Shown here: in pieces, positions 46,198 to 55,858 of the stretch
Position numbering within the stretch: the stretch's first letter is position 1
Layout: each line of letters begins with the position of its first letter
NCBI GenBank assembly: GCA_030831945.1
Contig: JAURKC010000022.1
Coordinates: forward strand, 1-64,000
Length of the DNA stretch: 64,000 nt
Direction of reading: 5' to 3'
Source of the DNA: Ferruginibacter sp.
GTDB lineage: Bacteria; Bacteroidota; Bacteroidia; Chitinophagales; Chitinophagaceae
Program-made: the position numbers and the translations under genes
The notes under the pieces: model-generated
The model's input: only the letters and a program-made list of their open reading frames with translations
What the model was told of the DNA's origin: nothing
Database searches by the model: none

Positions 46198-47781
46198 CTA
46201 TTCCTTTTTATCGGTATCAATCAAATCCCCTTCCCATTTACTCACTACCACCGTTGCGATACTATTTCCCACCACATTGGTTGCACTTCTTCCCATATCT
46301 AGCAATGGGTCAATTCCTAAAAGCAAGGCGATACCTGCTTCTGGAATATTAAATGTAGCCAAGGTGCCAGCAATTACTACCAATGAAGCCCTCGGCACAC
46401 CTGCAATTCCTTTACTAGTTAACATCAATACTAATAACATCGTAAGCTGAGTGGCTACTGGAATATCCATTCCATAACTCTGTGCAATGAATAGCGAAGC
46501 AAAGGTCATATACATCATACTTCCATCCAGATTAAAAGAATATCCTAGTGGTAAAACAAAGCTTACAATTTTATTCTTACAACCAAAGTTCTCTAACTCT
46601 TGCATTGTTTTGGGAAAAGCTGCTTCGCTGCTGGAAGTACTGAAGGCTAATAAAATGGGTTCCTTCATTCTTTTGATCAAATGAAAAACCCTCTTTCCCA
46701 CAAATAATGACCCTACGAAAATTAAAAATATCCACAACAGTACCAATCCAAAATAAAATTCTCCAATAAAAATAGAATAGGTTTTTAAAATACCAATTCC
46801 TTGTTTTGCGATTATAGCTGTCATTGCTCCAAAAACTGCTACCGGAGCAAAATTCATCACATAGCCAGTCACTTTTAAAATGATATGAGCCAACACATCA
46901 ATCGCATGGATTACAGGCTTTGCTAATTCTCCAATTGCCGCAGCTGCTACTCCGAAAAATAAGGCAAAGACTACAATTTGAAGAATTTCATTTTTAGCCA
47001 TTGCATCAATAAAACTTGCTGGAAAAACATGATAAAAGAAATCCTTAATAGTAAGCGCAGCCTTATCGATACCGCTATTGGCATTGATTTCAGGAAGGGT
47101 TAAATGCATCGCTATTCCTGGCTTAAAGAAATTAACCAATACCATCCCCAACAACAAACTCATGAGTGAGGCACTAATAAACCATAGTAATGTTTTACCT
47201 CCAATACGACCTACTGAATTAATATCTCCCAGTTTAGCAACCCCTACTACTAATGTAGTGAACACTAGTGGCGCCACTATCATTTTAATCAATCTTAAAA
47301 AAATGTCTGCTAAGATGGTAAACCATTCTAACTTTTTATCTCTTTGTTTAAGGCTATCATTTTTTTGAAGAACAACCAATTCTCTCTGCTTTTTTAACTC
47401 TTGGTAAATCACATTCGATGTGTCAACAAATAAAGTTAGCATGCCATTGACTGATTGAAGTGAATCCGACAACAGCTTAATCTGAGAAACTACCGCCTGC
47501 TGATTGGCACTGGCCATCAATTGGGAAGAAGCCAACTTTTTTTGATCAATTATATTTTTTTTAATAGCAAGTAGTCTAACATATCCAGTACTATCTTTTA
47601 CTATTTCATAGGACTTTATAGCACCCTGCAGTTGTACCAATTTAGACTCAGCTACTGCAATTTGTTCGTTTTCATTTCCAACGTAAGTTCTATTTAAAAT
47701 AAACCCTCCTATCACCCCAGCAATGAGGGCGATACCAATATATAAAGTCAACTGGCTTTTCTTAGAAGGTTGAATACTCAT
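46198..47781 (-). CDS. Dicarboxylate/amino acid:cation symporter with N-terminal coiled insertion
   Basis: A 527-residue inner-membrane carrier of the DAACS (GltP/DctA) family. The serine-rich STSSSEAAFP motif, FNLDGSMMYM (usually NMDGT) and GKGIAGVPRASLVVIAG are present. Between TM1 (about 11-30) and TM2 (about 155-175) there is an extra 115-residue hydrophilic stretch (34-150), rich in Gln, Lys, Leu and Ser. It is predicted as helical or coiled-coil and would lie in the periplasm. Such an insert is absent from the classical members. Substrate is likely an acidic amino acid or dicarboxylate. Confidence 0.88.
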   Translation of the reverse strand: MSIQPSKKSQLTLYIGIALIAGVIGGFILNRTYVGNENEQIAVAESKLVQLQGAIKSYEIVKDSTGYVRLLAIKKNIIDQKKLASSQLMASANQQAVVSQIKLLSDSLQSVNGMLTLFVDTSNVIYQELKKQRELVVLQKNDSLKQRDKKLEWFTILADIFLRLIKMIVAPLVFTTLVVGVAKLGDINSVGRIGGKTLLWFISASLMSLLLGMVLVNFFKPGIAMHLTLPEINANSGIDKAALTIKDFFYHVFPASFIDAMAKNEILQIVVFALFFGVAAAAIGELAKPVIHAIDVLAHIILKVTGYVMNFAPVAVFGAMTAIIAKQGIGILKTYSIFIGEFYFGLVLLWIFLIFVGSLFVGKRVFHLIKRMKEPILLAFSTSSSEAAFPKTMQELENFGCKNKIVSFVLPLGYSFNLDGSMMYMTFASLFIAQSYGMDIPVATQLTMLLVLMLTSKGIAGVPRASLVVIAGTLATFNIPEAGIALLLGIDPLLDMGRSATNVVGNSIATVVVSKWEGDLIDTDKKE

Positions 47782-47906
47782 ATTTGAAATATTAGTATCG
47801 CAATATAATATTTAATACTTGTTAAACAGCCTAAGGCACAAAAAAATAGGCCAGATGTCTGATTTGAAAATTTATTGCTATTTTTATACCAAATCAACAA
47901 TTGAAT

Positions 47907-49484
47907 ATGAGTTTATTTGTAAAAAAGTCCTTGACACAGATGCTGGCTCAGGCCAACGATGATGAAAAAGGAATGAAAAGAACCCTTGGCGCTGGCAACC
48001 TAATTGCTTTAGGAATTGGTGCTATCATTGGCGCTGGTTTATTTGTAAGAACTGCTGCTGCCTCTGCTGAGGCTGCTGGTCCCGCTATTACCCTGTCCTT
48101 TATTGTAGCCGCTTTAGGTTGTGCTTTTGCAGGACTTTGTTATGCTGAATTTGCTTCTATGATTCCTATTGCTGGTAGCGCTTATGCCTACTCATATGTA
48201 ACTATGGGAGAATTAGTAGCCTGGATTATTGGTTGGGCATTAATAATGGAATACGCCCTTGGTGCCGCTACAGTATCCATTGCTTGGAGTGAATATTTAA
48301 ACAACTTGCTTGGAGGAAGTATACCCTATGAATGGTGCCATTCCCCTTTTGAAGCACTTCATAAAGTAACAGGAGCTGCAATTGATCAAATTACTACCGC
48401 TTTGCCTGAAACACTCAAGAGTGTAAAAAATGGTGTGCTGATTTTAAGTGATGATCAATTCAAAGCCTTACCCGCCAATTTAACTGGCATGGTAGAAATT
48501 ACAAGAGGTATGATCAATGCCCCTGCACTCATTATTTTATTATTGCTCACCTTATTATTAATAAAAGGAACTCAAGAATCAGCATTCGTTAATATGATTA
48601 TTGTGTTTGTAAAAGTGGCTATTGTTTTACTATTTATTGTATTCGGATGGCAGTTTATTAAACCAGAAAATCATACTCCTTATTTAATACCTAAAGGAAC
48701 CATCGGTCATGACGGATTTTTTAAATGGGGATGGGGAGGCGTATTAGGTGGTGCTGCAATTGTATTCTTTGCCTTCATTGGTTTTGATGCAGTTAGTACC
48801 GCAGCCCAAGAGGCTAAAAATCCAAAAAGAGATATGCCAATTGGTATCTTAGGCTCCTTAGTGGTTTGTACCATTCTTTATATTTTATTTGGCCATGTAC
48901 TTACCGGTGTTGCCAACTACGCTGAATTTAGTACTGCTGGTAAAGAAGCCTCTGTTGCCTATACCATTCAAACTTATATGAAAGGATACGAATGGCTTGG
49001 ATCTAGTATAACTGTGGCTATCCTTGCTGGATTTTCTTCTGTAATACTCGTCATGTTAATGGGGCAAAGTAGAATTTTCTTCTCAATGAGTAATGATGGA
49101 CTTATTCCGAAAGCATTTGGTGAATTGCATCCTAAATATAAAACTCCTTACAAAGCCAACTTAATTTTATTCGTATTCGTTGGTTTATTTGCAGCATTTA
49201 TTCCGGGTAGTGTTGCAGGTGACCTTACTAGCTTTGGTACTTTGTTTGCCTTTGTACTAGTAAGTGTTGGTGTTTGGATCTTAAGAATAAAATCACCAGA
49301 AATTGAGCGACCTTTTAGAGCTCCATTGGTACCTATCGTTTCAACATTAGGCGCACTAGTTTGTCTTGGAATGATTGTAGCATTAGATCTTCAAACTTTA
49401 AAAGTTGCCTTTGCCTGGATGGCAATTGGACTAGTAGTATATTTTGCCTACAGCAGAAAAAATAGTAAACTTAGGAATAAATAA
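47907..49484 (+). CDS. APC superfamily amino acid permease (CAT type)
   Basis: A 525-residue inner-membrane protein with 12-13 segments. LGAGNLIALGIGAIIGAGLFV in TM1 is the amino-acid permease signature, and GFDAVSTAAQEAKNPKRDMPIGI is the central block shared with cationic amino-acid transporters. Substrate is unknown. ATG 47907 is chosen over TTG 47901. A strong terminator follows. Confidence 0.9.
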   Translation: MSLFVKKSLTQMLAQANDDEKGMKRTLGAGNLIALGIGAIIGAGLFVRTAAASAEAAGPAITLSFIVAALGCAFAGLCYAEFASMIPIAGSAYAYSYVTMGELVAWIIGWALIMEYALGAATVSIAWSEYLNNLLGGSIPYEWCHSPFEALHKVTGAAIDQITTALPETLKSVKNGVLILSDDQFKALPANLTGMVEITRGMINAPALIILLLLTLLLIKGTQESAFVNMIIVFVKVAIVLLFIVFGWQFIKPENHTPYLIPKGTIGHDGFFKWGWGGVLGGAAIVFFAFIGFDAVSTAAQEAKNPKRDMPIGILGSLVVCTILYILFGHVLTGVANYAEFSTAGKEASVAYTIQTYMKGYEWLGSSITVAILAGFSSVILVMLMGQSRIFFSMSNDGLIPKAFGELHPKYKTPYKANLILFVFVGLFAAFIPGSVAGDLTSFGTLFAFVLVSVGVWILRIKSPEIERPFRAPLVPIVSTLGALVCLGMIVALDLQTLKVAFAWMAIGLVVYFAYSRKNSKLRNK

Positions 49485-49500
49485 AATTTACTTGATAATT

Positions 49501-49536
49501 ACAAAAAACCCCGAACTTAACTTCGGGGTTTTTTGT
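49501..49536. terminator. Terminator after the APC permease gene
   Basis: A perfect 15-bp stem (49501-49515 with 49522-49536, core CCCCGAA/TTCGGGG) has a T run in the 3' arm. It can also act on the opposite strand. Confidence 0.88.
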
Positions 49537-49625
49537 TGACAACCTTGTTGAAGATCTTTTTAAATTTGACTAATTATATCTAATCAACCAGTAGAAATCC
49601 TATTTTCAATTTCAAAATTTATACA

Positions 49626-51251
49626 ATGGACAGAAGAAAGTTTATACAAAATGGATCGCTTGCAGGCTTATCGTTGGCAGCTATAACTAGTGGTTGTAAT
49701 AATGCTACTAAGTCAACCGAAACCAATACAATTAACCAAGGTAACCAATATGAAAAAGATGATTTTCCGCTAAATGAAATTTCCGTATTTGAATTACAAA
49801 AGAAAATGAAAGAAGGAGAATACAGTTCTCGAAAAATAACTGAACTGTATTTAAAAAGAATTGCTGCTATTGATCAGTCAGGACCTATGCTCAACTCGGT
49901 GATAGAAATAAATCCGGATGCATTAAGTATTGCTGACAAAATGGATCAAGAAAGAAAAGCAGGAAAATTAAGAGGTCCATTACATGGCATTCCAATTTTA
50001 ATAAAGGACAATATTAACACCGGTGACCAAATGATGACTACAGCTGGTGCGCTTGCATTAAAGGGAAATGTAGTAACAAAAGATGCCTTTATTGTAGAAA
50101 AACTTCGAGAAGCGGGAGCAGTACTTTTGGGAAAAACGAATCTCAGTGAATGGGCCAACTTTAGATCCACTAGATCGAGCAGTGGCTGGAGTAGCCGAGG
50201 CGGACAAACAAAAAACCCTTGTATACTGGATAGAAATGCCAGTGGATCTAGTTCTGGTTCAGCAGCAGCAGTAGCTGCAAACCTTTGCGCTATCGCTATT
50301 GGAACAGAAACTGATGGTTCAATCATTGCACCTTCTTCTTTTTGCGGTATTGTAGGAATAAAGCCTACCGTAGGGTTATGGAGTAGATCTGGCATTATAC
50401 CCATCTCTGCAACACAAGACACTGCAGGACCTATGACCAGAACCGTTACCGACGCAGCAATATTATTAGGAGCGCTGGCGGCTGAAGATAAAGCTGATGC
50501 TATCAGTTCCCAACATATTGAAAAAGAAAAGATTGATTATACCAATTTTCTAAAAATAGAAGGGCTAAAAGGGAAAAGAATTGGTATCGAAAAATCTTTT
50601 CTAAAAGGCAATGAGGCAGTAGTATCTATCTATCAACAAGCCATCGAATTATTGAAAAAAAATGGTGCTACTATCATCGAAATAGATTTACTAAAACAAA
50701 CGAAACCTCTAGGTGAAGCTGAGTTCATCGTTTTACAATACGAGTTCAAAGATGGGGTAAATAAATACCTTTCCAATGCAAATGCTAAAGTGAAAACCCT
50801 AACAGAAGTTATCAATTTCAATAAACAAAATGAATCAACTGCGATGCCTTATTTCAAACAAGAGCTATTGGAAATGTGTGATTCAAAAGGCAGTCTGAAT
50901 GATAAAGAATATACGGATGCGCTAAAAATTTCCACTAGTGCTCGAAAGATAATTGACGACATGATGCAGCAGCAACAGCTTGACGCGATTTGTTCTACGA
51001 GTATTGGACTAGCTAACTGCACCGATTTAGTAAATGGCGATTATGATACAGGATTTTACTTTGCACCTCCTGCCGCCATGGCAGGTTATCCGCACATCAC
51101 TGTTCCAATGGGAAAAGTACATGAACTTTCAATTGGTCTTTCATTTATCGCAGGAGCTTATCAAGAAGGGAAATTAATAGAGATGGCTTATTCTTTTGAG
51201 CAGGCTTCCAAAAAAAGAACCCCACCAAAATTTTTGAAAACACTTGTATAA
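49626..51251 (+). CDS. Secreted amidase-signature family hydrolase
   Basis: A 541-residue enzyme of the amidase-signature family (Ser-cisSer-Lys triad). The N terminus is a Tat-type lipoprotein signal, RRKFIQNGSLAGLSLAAITSGC, with the lipobox Cys near residue 24. The catalytic Lys is in HGIPILIKDNIN, and the glycine/serine-rich core is DRNASGSSSGSAAAVAANL with the nucleophile in GTETDGSI. Amide substrate is unknown. It is monocistronic. Confidence 0.9.
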   Translation: MDRRKFIQNGSLAGLSLAAITSGCNNATKSTETNTINQGNQYEKDDFPLNEISVFELQKKMKEGEYSSRKITELYLKRIAAIDQSGPMLNSVIEINPDALSIADKMDQERKAGKLRGPLHGIPILIKDNINTGDQMMTTAGALALKGNVVTKDAFIVEKLREAGAVLLGKTNLSEWANFRSTRSSSGWSSRGGQTKNPCILDRNASGSSSGSAAAVAANLCAIAIGTETDGSIIAPSSFCGIVGIKPTVGLWSRSGIIPISATQDTAGPMTRTVTDAAILLGALAAEDKADAISSQHIEKEKIDYTNFLKIEGLKGKRIGIEKSFLKGNEAVVSIYQQAIELLKKNGATIIEIDLLKQTKPLGEAEFIVLQYEFKDGVNKYLSNANAKVKTLTEVINFNKQNESTAMPYFKQELLEMCDSKGSLNDKEYTDALKISTSARKIIDDMMQQQQLDAICSTSIGLANCTDLVNGDYDTGFYFAPPAAMAGYPHITVPMGKVHELSIGLSFIAGAYQEGKLIEMAYSFEQASKKRTPPKFLKTLV

Positions 51252-51354
51252 AATCATACCTAATGTTTTTATGAGCTAACTAATTTTAAAAAATATTGAC
51301 TGCCTAAAAAATTATAAAAGTTCAATACAGGTAATCTTATACACAAAAACAATA

Positions 51355-51381
51355 AAAAACCCCGATTATTCGGGGCTTTTT
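51355..51381. terminator. Terminator between amidase gene and SPFH gene
   Basis: CCCCGA (51360-51365) pairs with TCGGGG (51370-51375). A residues precede the stem and CTTTTT follows it. It separates convergent genes. Confidence 0.8.
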
Positions 51382-51403
51382 ATTGAAATATATTTGATGC
51401 GCT

Positions 51404-52342
51404 TTAAACTCCTTCCTTTTTATTGTTCTCTAACTGCGTCATCGCCATTATCTGCTTCATCGTTTTTTCCATTCCATCACTTCCACCATCTAAAAATATG
51501 ACATTACCTTTTCCGTATTCTGCGAAATTTTTAATCGCTTCTACCCACATACTGAAAAGAATTACATTCGTATCCAAATTAGCCTGTTTCATTTCTGAAG
51601 CAGCCTGGCTCATACCACGTGCCACTTCTTCTCTGAATAAAGCAACTCCTTGGCCACGTAATTGTGCAGCTTGACGTTCTGCCTCAGCAGCAATTTTAAT
51701 AGCATTTCCTTCCGCTTCGGCAGCTTTTGTTTTGGTAATCAATAAAGCCTGACCTTCATTTTCTGCAGCGGCTTTTAAATTGTTACTAGCCACCACTTTA
51801 CTCATACTCGTCATAATGGCTTCATCGAAAGTAATATCATTGATTTGCAAATCCTGAACATGATAACCCCATCCTTCTAGTGTTACATCAATTTGCTCTT
51901 TTACATTATCTACAATATCTCGACGAACATTTAATACCTCCGCCTGCTTTTTTGTAGACACAAATGCACGAATACTTCCTTCTACCGTACGAATCAACGC
52001 CTGCATCAAATCCTTTTCACTAATAAATTTAAAGGCAACATTTTTAATGGTCTCTTCATCAACATTCATTACTGAAAAAAGAATCATAGATTTAAAATAC
52101 ACATTTGCCTGATCAATCGTTACCGCTTGGAATTCCAATTCTACAGATCGGTTTTGAATACTTACCCTTTTATAAATTTGATCTAAAAAAGGGACTTTAA
52201 AATTAAGGCCCGGCAGCTTTATGCTATGATACTTACCCAAACGAGTAACTACGCCAATAGTGCCTTGGTTGATAGTAAATAAACCACCTGCTACCACCAT
52301 GAATATGGGAATTAACCACCAAAAATTTCTTAATAATTCCAT
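51404..52342 (-). CDS. SPFH/band 7 (stomatin-like) membrane protein
   Basis: A 312-residue protein with an N-terminal hydrophobic segment (NFWWLIPIFMVVAGGLFTI), an SPFH domain (about 25-190) with VVTRLGKYHSIKLPGLNFK, and a coiled region (AAAENEGQALLITKTKAAEAEG). Stomatin-like proteins scaffold membrane microdomains and partner proteases. No NfeD partner is adjacent here. Confidence 0.9.
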   Translation of the reverse strand: MELLRNFWWLIPIFMVVAGGLFTINQGTIGVVTRLGKYHSIKLPGLNFKVPFLDQIYKRVSIQNRSVELEFQAVTIDQANVYFKSMILFSVMNVDEETIKNVAFKFISEKDLMQALIRTVEGSIRAFVSTKKQAEVLNVRRDIVDNVKEQIDVTLEGWGYHVQDLQINDITFDEAIMTSMSKVVASNNLKAAAENEGQALLITKTKAAEAEGNAIKIAAEAERQAAQLRGQGVALFREEVARGMSQAASEMKQANLDTNVILFSMWVEAIKNFAEYGKGNVIFLDGGSDGMEKTMKQIMAMTQLENNKKEGV

Positions 52343-52459
52343 AATTATATATTTTGATTGAAGGTAACTATTTTACTATACCCTTGATAATTAATTTTGT
52401 TAAAATATAGAAGCCTTAAAAACAGAGCAGGAAGGTATTTACCAAATCATTTAGCTCAA

Positions 52460-53710
52460 CTAGTTTTTCTCCTCCCAAATCATACACAAATGGATAATGG
52501 TTTCTGCAGCTTTAGCCATATCCTTAGTGCCCACCCATTCTAGTTTACTATGAATGTTCTGCATGCCCGTAAATATATTGGGACAAGGCATACCAATATA
52601 GCTAAACCGGCTACCATCAGTACCACCTCGTATGCTTTCTTTTTTTACAACTAACCCTGACCGTTGTATGGCTTCCGCAGCAAAAGCAGTTACCTGCGGA
52701 TATTTATCCAACACTTCTTTCATATTACGATACTGTTCCTGCGCCTCATACACCATGGTAGCTCCAGGAAATTCTTTAATCACCTCCTCTGCTAAACTTT
52801 TCAATCTTTGATGATGCGCTTGCAAACCCGACAAAGAAAAATCACGTACTATAAATTGCAGGGTGGTTTTTTCGGAAATACCATTCATGGCTACCGGATG
52901 CACAAATCCTTCTTTAACATCAGTAGTTTCAGGACTCCACTCATTTTTTGGAAGTGCATCCATTATGGCACCCGCTACTTTTAGGGAATTAATTAATTTT
53001 CCTTTGGCATAACCAGGATGAACAATTACCCCCTCAATGGTAATTGTAGCAGAATCCGCACTGAATGTTTCATCTTCCAAGCTACCCGCTTCACCGCCAT
53101 CAAGGGTATAACCAAAGTCGGCACCCAATTTTTTCATATCCACCTGAGCGGTTCCTTTTCCTACTTCTTCATCAGGAGTAAATAAAATTTTTATATCTCC
53201 ATGTGGAATAGTTGGATGCTGCATTAAATAAAAGGCCGCTTCCATAATTGCAGCTACCCCACTCTTATCATCTGCACCTAGTAAGGTTAAACCGCTTGCT
53301 GTAATAATGCTATGCCCTATATGCTTTTCGAGATAAGGCGAGTTTTTTATACTGAGTACTTGATCTTTATCATCAGGAAGCGCAATGTCTTTACCATCAT
53401 AATTTTGATGATGAATAGGCTTCACATCAGTTCCACTACAATCGGGTGCGGTATCAATATGGCTACAAAAACAAATAGTTGGAATAGCATGCTTCTGGCT
53501 ATTAGAGGGTATAGTCGCATATACGTAACCGAAAGCATCCATTTCTGCATTGGTTATACCCATTCCAATTAGCTCATTCAGCAATAGTTTACTGAGGTCT
53601 TTCTGCTTTTCTGTAGTAGGAAAGTTATTTCCCAAAGGATCACTTTGGGTATCAATTTGAACATAGCGCATCAGTCTTTCTGCTACGCTATTGCTCGAAA
53701 TCTCAATCAT
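52460..53710 (-). CDS. pepT: Peptidase T (tripeptide aminopeptidase)
   Basis: A 416-residue zinc metallopeptidase of the M20 family that removes the N-terminal residue of tripeptides in the cytosol. SHIDTAPD carries the first metal His and Asp, LLGADDKSGVAA the bridging Asp, FTPDEEVGKGT the catalytic Glu, and DGGEAGSLEDE the next metal Asp. All metal and catalytic residues appear intact. Length fits PepT (about 408). Confidence 0.93.
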   Translation of the reverse strand: MIEISSNSVAERLMRYVQIDTQSDPLGNNFPTTEKQKDLSKLLLNELIGMGITNAEMDAFGYVYATIPSNSQKHAIPTICFCSHIDTAPDCSGTDVKPIHHQNYDGKDIALPDDKDQVLSIKNSPYLEKHIGHSIITASGLTLLGADDKSGVAAIMEAAFYLMQHPTIPHGDIKILFTPDEEVGKGTAQVDMKKLGADFGYTLDGGEAGSLEDETFSADSATITIEGVIVHPGYAKGKLINSLKVAGAIMDALPKNEWSPETTDVKEGFVHPVAMNGISEKTTLQFIVRDFSLSGLQAHHQRLKSLAEEVIKEFPGATMVYEAQEQYRNMKEVLDKYPQVTAFAAEAIQRSGLVVKKESIRGGTDGSRFSYIGMPCPNIFTGMQNIHSKLEWVGTKDMAKAAETIIHLCMIWEEKN

Positions 53711-53859
53711 GTATTCAAGGTTTTGATAACTGAAATGAAAAATTTTAAGTGGGTCAAAAACTCAAACATAGCATCATTACCAAACAAAATAAAGTTTAGC
53801 CAATACATTCAACCGATTAATAAATAATCAATTGTCTTTCAAAAGTTGAGTAGAAAAAT

Positions 53860-54288
53860 TTAAGCGATTTCTACCAACTCAATATCAAAAATTAATTCTT
53901 GGCCTGCTAGAAAATGATTCGCATCTAATACGATCACTGATTTTTTAACTTCAACCACTACCACTGGTACAGGTTGACCTGCTTCGTTGCTTAAGGTTAA
54001 AGACATTCCAGGCTCTAGTTTCATATCTGCTGGAACATTCTCTTTAGGAAATTCAATGATGGCATCTTCTGATTTTTCACCGTAGCCATCTTTTGGCGCA
54101 ATACTGATTGTCTTTTTTTCGCCAACTTTCATACCCGGCATTGCAGCATCAAAACCTTTGATCATCATACCAGCGCCCACTGTAAATTCAAGTGGTTCTC
54201 TTCCTACCGAAGAGTCAAATTGTTCTCCATTAGCTAGTTTGCCTGTGTAATGAACTTTTACAACATCTCCTTCTTTTACTTGTGCCAT
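53860..54288 (-). CDS. SlyD-like FKBP-type peptidyl-prolyl isomerase
   Basis: A 142-residue cytosolic peptidyl-prolyl isomerase. VHYTGKLANGEQFDSSVGREPLEF and PGMKVGEKKTISI fit the FKBP fold with the inserted IF chaperone domain (EDAIIEFPKENVPADMKLEPG). SlyD's His-rich metal tail is absent. Confidence 0.9.
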   Translation of the reverse strand: MAQVKEGDVVKVHYTGKLANGEQFDSSVGREPLEFTVGAGMMIKGFDAAMPGMKVGEKKTISIAPKDGYGEKSEDAIIEFPKENVPADMKLEPGMSLTLSNEAGQPVPVVVVEVKKSVIVLDANHFLAGQELIFDIELVEIA

Positions 54289-54516
54289 TGTTTAATTTTT
54301 TAACACCTCTGCTTTTCGGCAACTACGCTTAACAAGTTTTAAGGTGGAGTTTACAATAAATGATCTAATGGTAACCAATAAAAAGATCATTTTTCGGCAA
54401 ATTAAAGCAAACAAAGGATTACCCAATAAAATAAAGGGTTTTATTTCTCCAAGGGGTGAAAACTTTTTCAAAAATGTCACCCCTTTTAAGTGAAAAACTT
54501 TACTGAACTTTGAGCT

Positions 54517-55806
54517 ATGAAGATTTTATTAGTTTTAATAGCAATGTTGGCAATTTTTAATTGCCAACCATTATTTGCTCAATTGTCAACTATTGACAAG
54601 AAGGACAATACACTAAAAGCTGTTCAAAAAACAACCGCCATCATACCGGGTGCCGAAAGAATGGACGTCTATCTTCCATTATTAAAAGGTAAGTCTATCG
54701 CCATATTCGCCAATCAAACTAGTATGGTTAAAAATAGCCATCTCGTTGACACCTTATTAAAATGTGGTATCAAAGTAGTAAAGATCTTTGGTCCAGAACA
54801 CGGATTTAGAGGCGATGCGGATGCTGGAGAAAAACTAGGTAATAGCAATGATAAAAAAACTGGTATTCCAGTGATTAGTCTCTATGGCAATCACAAAAAG
54901 CCGACTCCAGAGGACCTTTTAGGAGTAGATATACTATTATTTGACATTCAAGATGTGGGAGTACGTTTTTATACATTTATTTCCTCCTTAGAATATTATT
55001 TAGAAGCTGCTCTAGAAAACCATATTCCACTTATTATACTAGATAGACCCAATCCGAATGGGTTCTATGTAGATGGGCCTGTTTTAGATAAAAAATTTAA
55101 AAGCTTTGTGGGTATGCAACCCATCCCTGTTGTGTATGGCCTGACGATAGGCGAATATGCCTTACTGTTAGCCGGTGAAAAATGGTTGTCCCCGCTCGCC
55201 AACGCTGCTTATATAAATCAATCCCCCACTAAGGATGAATCAAAAAATATTTTCCAAGTCAAAATAATTTCTTGCAAAAACTATGATCATAATAGTAAAT
55301 ATATTTTACCCATTGCACCTTCTCCTAACTTAAAGTCAATGCAAGCTATTTACCTCTATCCCTCTACCTGTTTTTTTGAGGGTACCCTACTCAGTGAGGG
55401 AAGAGGAACAGAAGCTCCATTTCAAATTTTTGGTCATCCTACATTGCCGGATAATTTATATTCCTTCATTCCTAAACCTACCGCTGGGGCGAAAAGCAGT
55501 AAATGTTTTTATCAAAAATGTTATGGATGGTATATAGCCGGCACTAATGAAGTTGTCCTTAAAAATTTGAAAAATACTGTCCAAATAAAATATTTACTTG
55601 ATGCGTATCATTTATTCCCTGGAAAGGATAGCTTTTTTTTAAAAAATAATTTTTTTAATCAACTAGCGGGTAGTGACTTATTAATGGGACAAATCAAACA
55701 ACAGTTAAATGAAAACGACATAAGAAATAGCTGGAAACCTTTGATTGATAATTTTAAAAAAATAAGAAAAAAGTATTTATTATACAAAGACTTTGTTTCT
55801 AATTAA
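54517..55806 (+). CDS. DUF1343 (NamZ-type exo-beta-N-acetylmuramidase)
   Basis: A 429-residue exported protein with signal peptide LLVLIAMLAIFNCQPLFAQ. The DUF1343 body has GKSIAIFANQTSMV, the GPEHGFRGDADAGE block carrying the proposed catalytic Glu, the DIQDVGVRFYTF motif and DRPNPNG. NamZ enzymes (GH171) release N-acetylmuramic acid from peptidoglycan fragments, which fits cell-wall recycling. It is followed by fmt after 52 bp. Confidence 0.9.
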   Translation: MKILLVLIAMLAIFNCQPLFAQLSTIDKKDNTLKAVQKTTAIIPGAERMDVYLPLLKGKSIAIFANQTSMVKNSHLVDTLLKCGIKVVKIFGPEHGFRGDADAGEKLGNSNDKKTGIPVISLYGNHKKPTPEDLLGVDILLFDIQDVGVRFYTFISSLEYYLEAALENHIPLIILDRPNPNGFYVDGPVLDKKFKSFVGMQPIPVVYGLTIGEYALLLAGEKWLSPLANAAYINQSPTKDESKNIFQVKIISCKNYDHNSKYILPIAPSPNLKSMQAIYLYPSTCFFEGTLLSEGRGTEAPFQIFGHPTLPDNLYSFIPKPTAGAKSSKCFYQKCYGWYIAGTNEVVLKNLKNTVQIKYLLDAYHLFPGKDSFFLKNNFFNQLAGSDLLMGQIKQQLNENDIRNSWKPLIDNFKKIRKKYLLYKDFVSN

Positions 55807-55824
55807 AACGATCTCCTTACTATT

Positions 55825-55853
55825 TTTGAATCATTAAAATGGGGCTACCTTTG
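55825..55853 (+). promoter_or_regulatory. Promoter of fmt
   Basis: TTTG (55825-55828), 17 nt, then TACCTTTG (55846-55853) is an exact match to the Bacteroidota promoter pattern. Only 5 nt separate it from the fmt ATG, so a near-leaderless transcript is implied. Confidence 0.7.
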
Positions 55854-55858
55854 CACCA

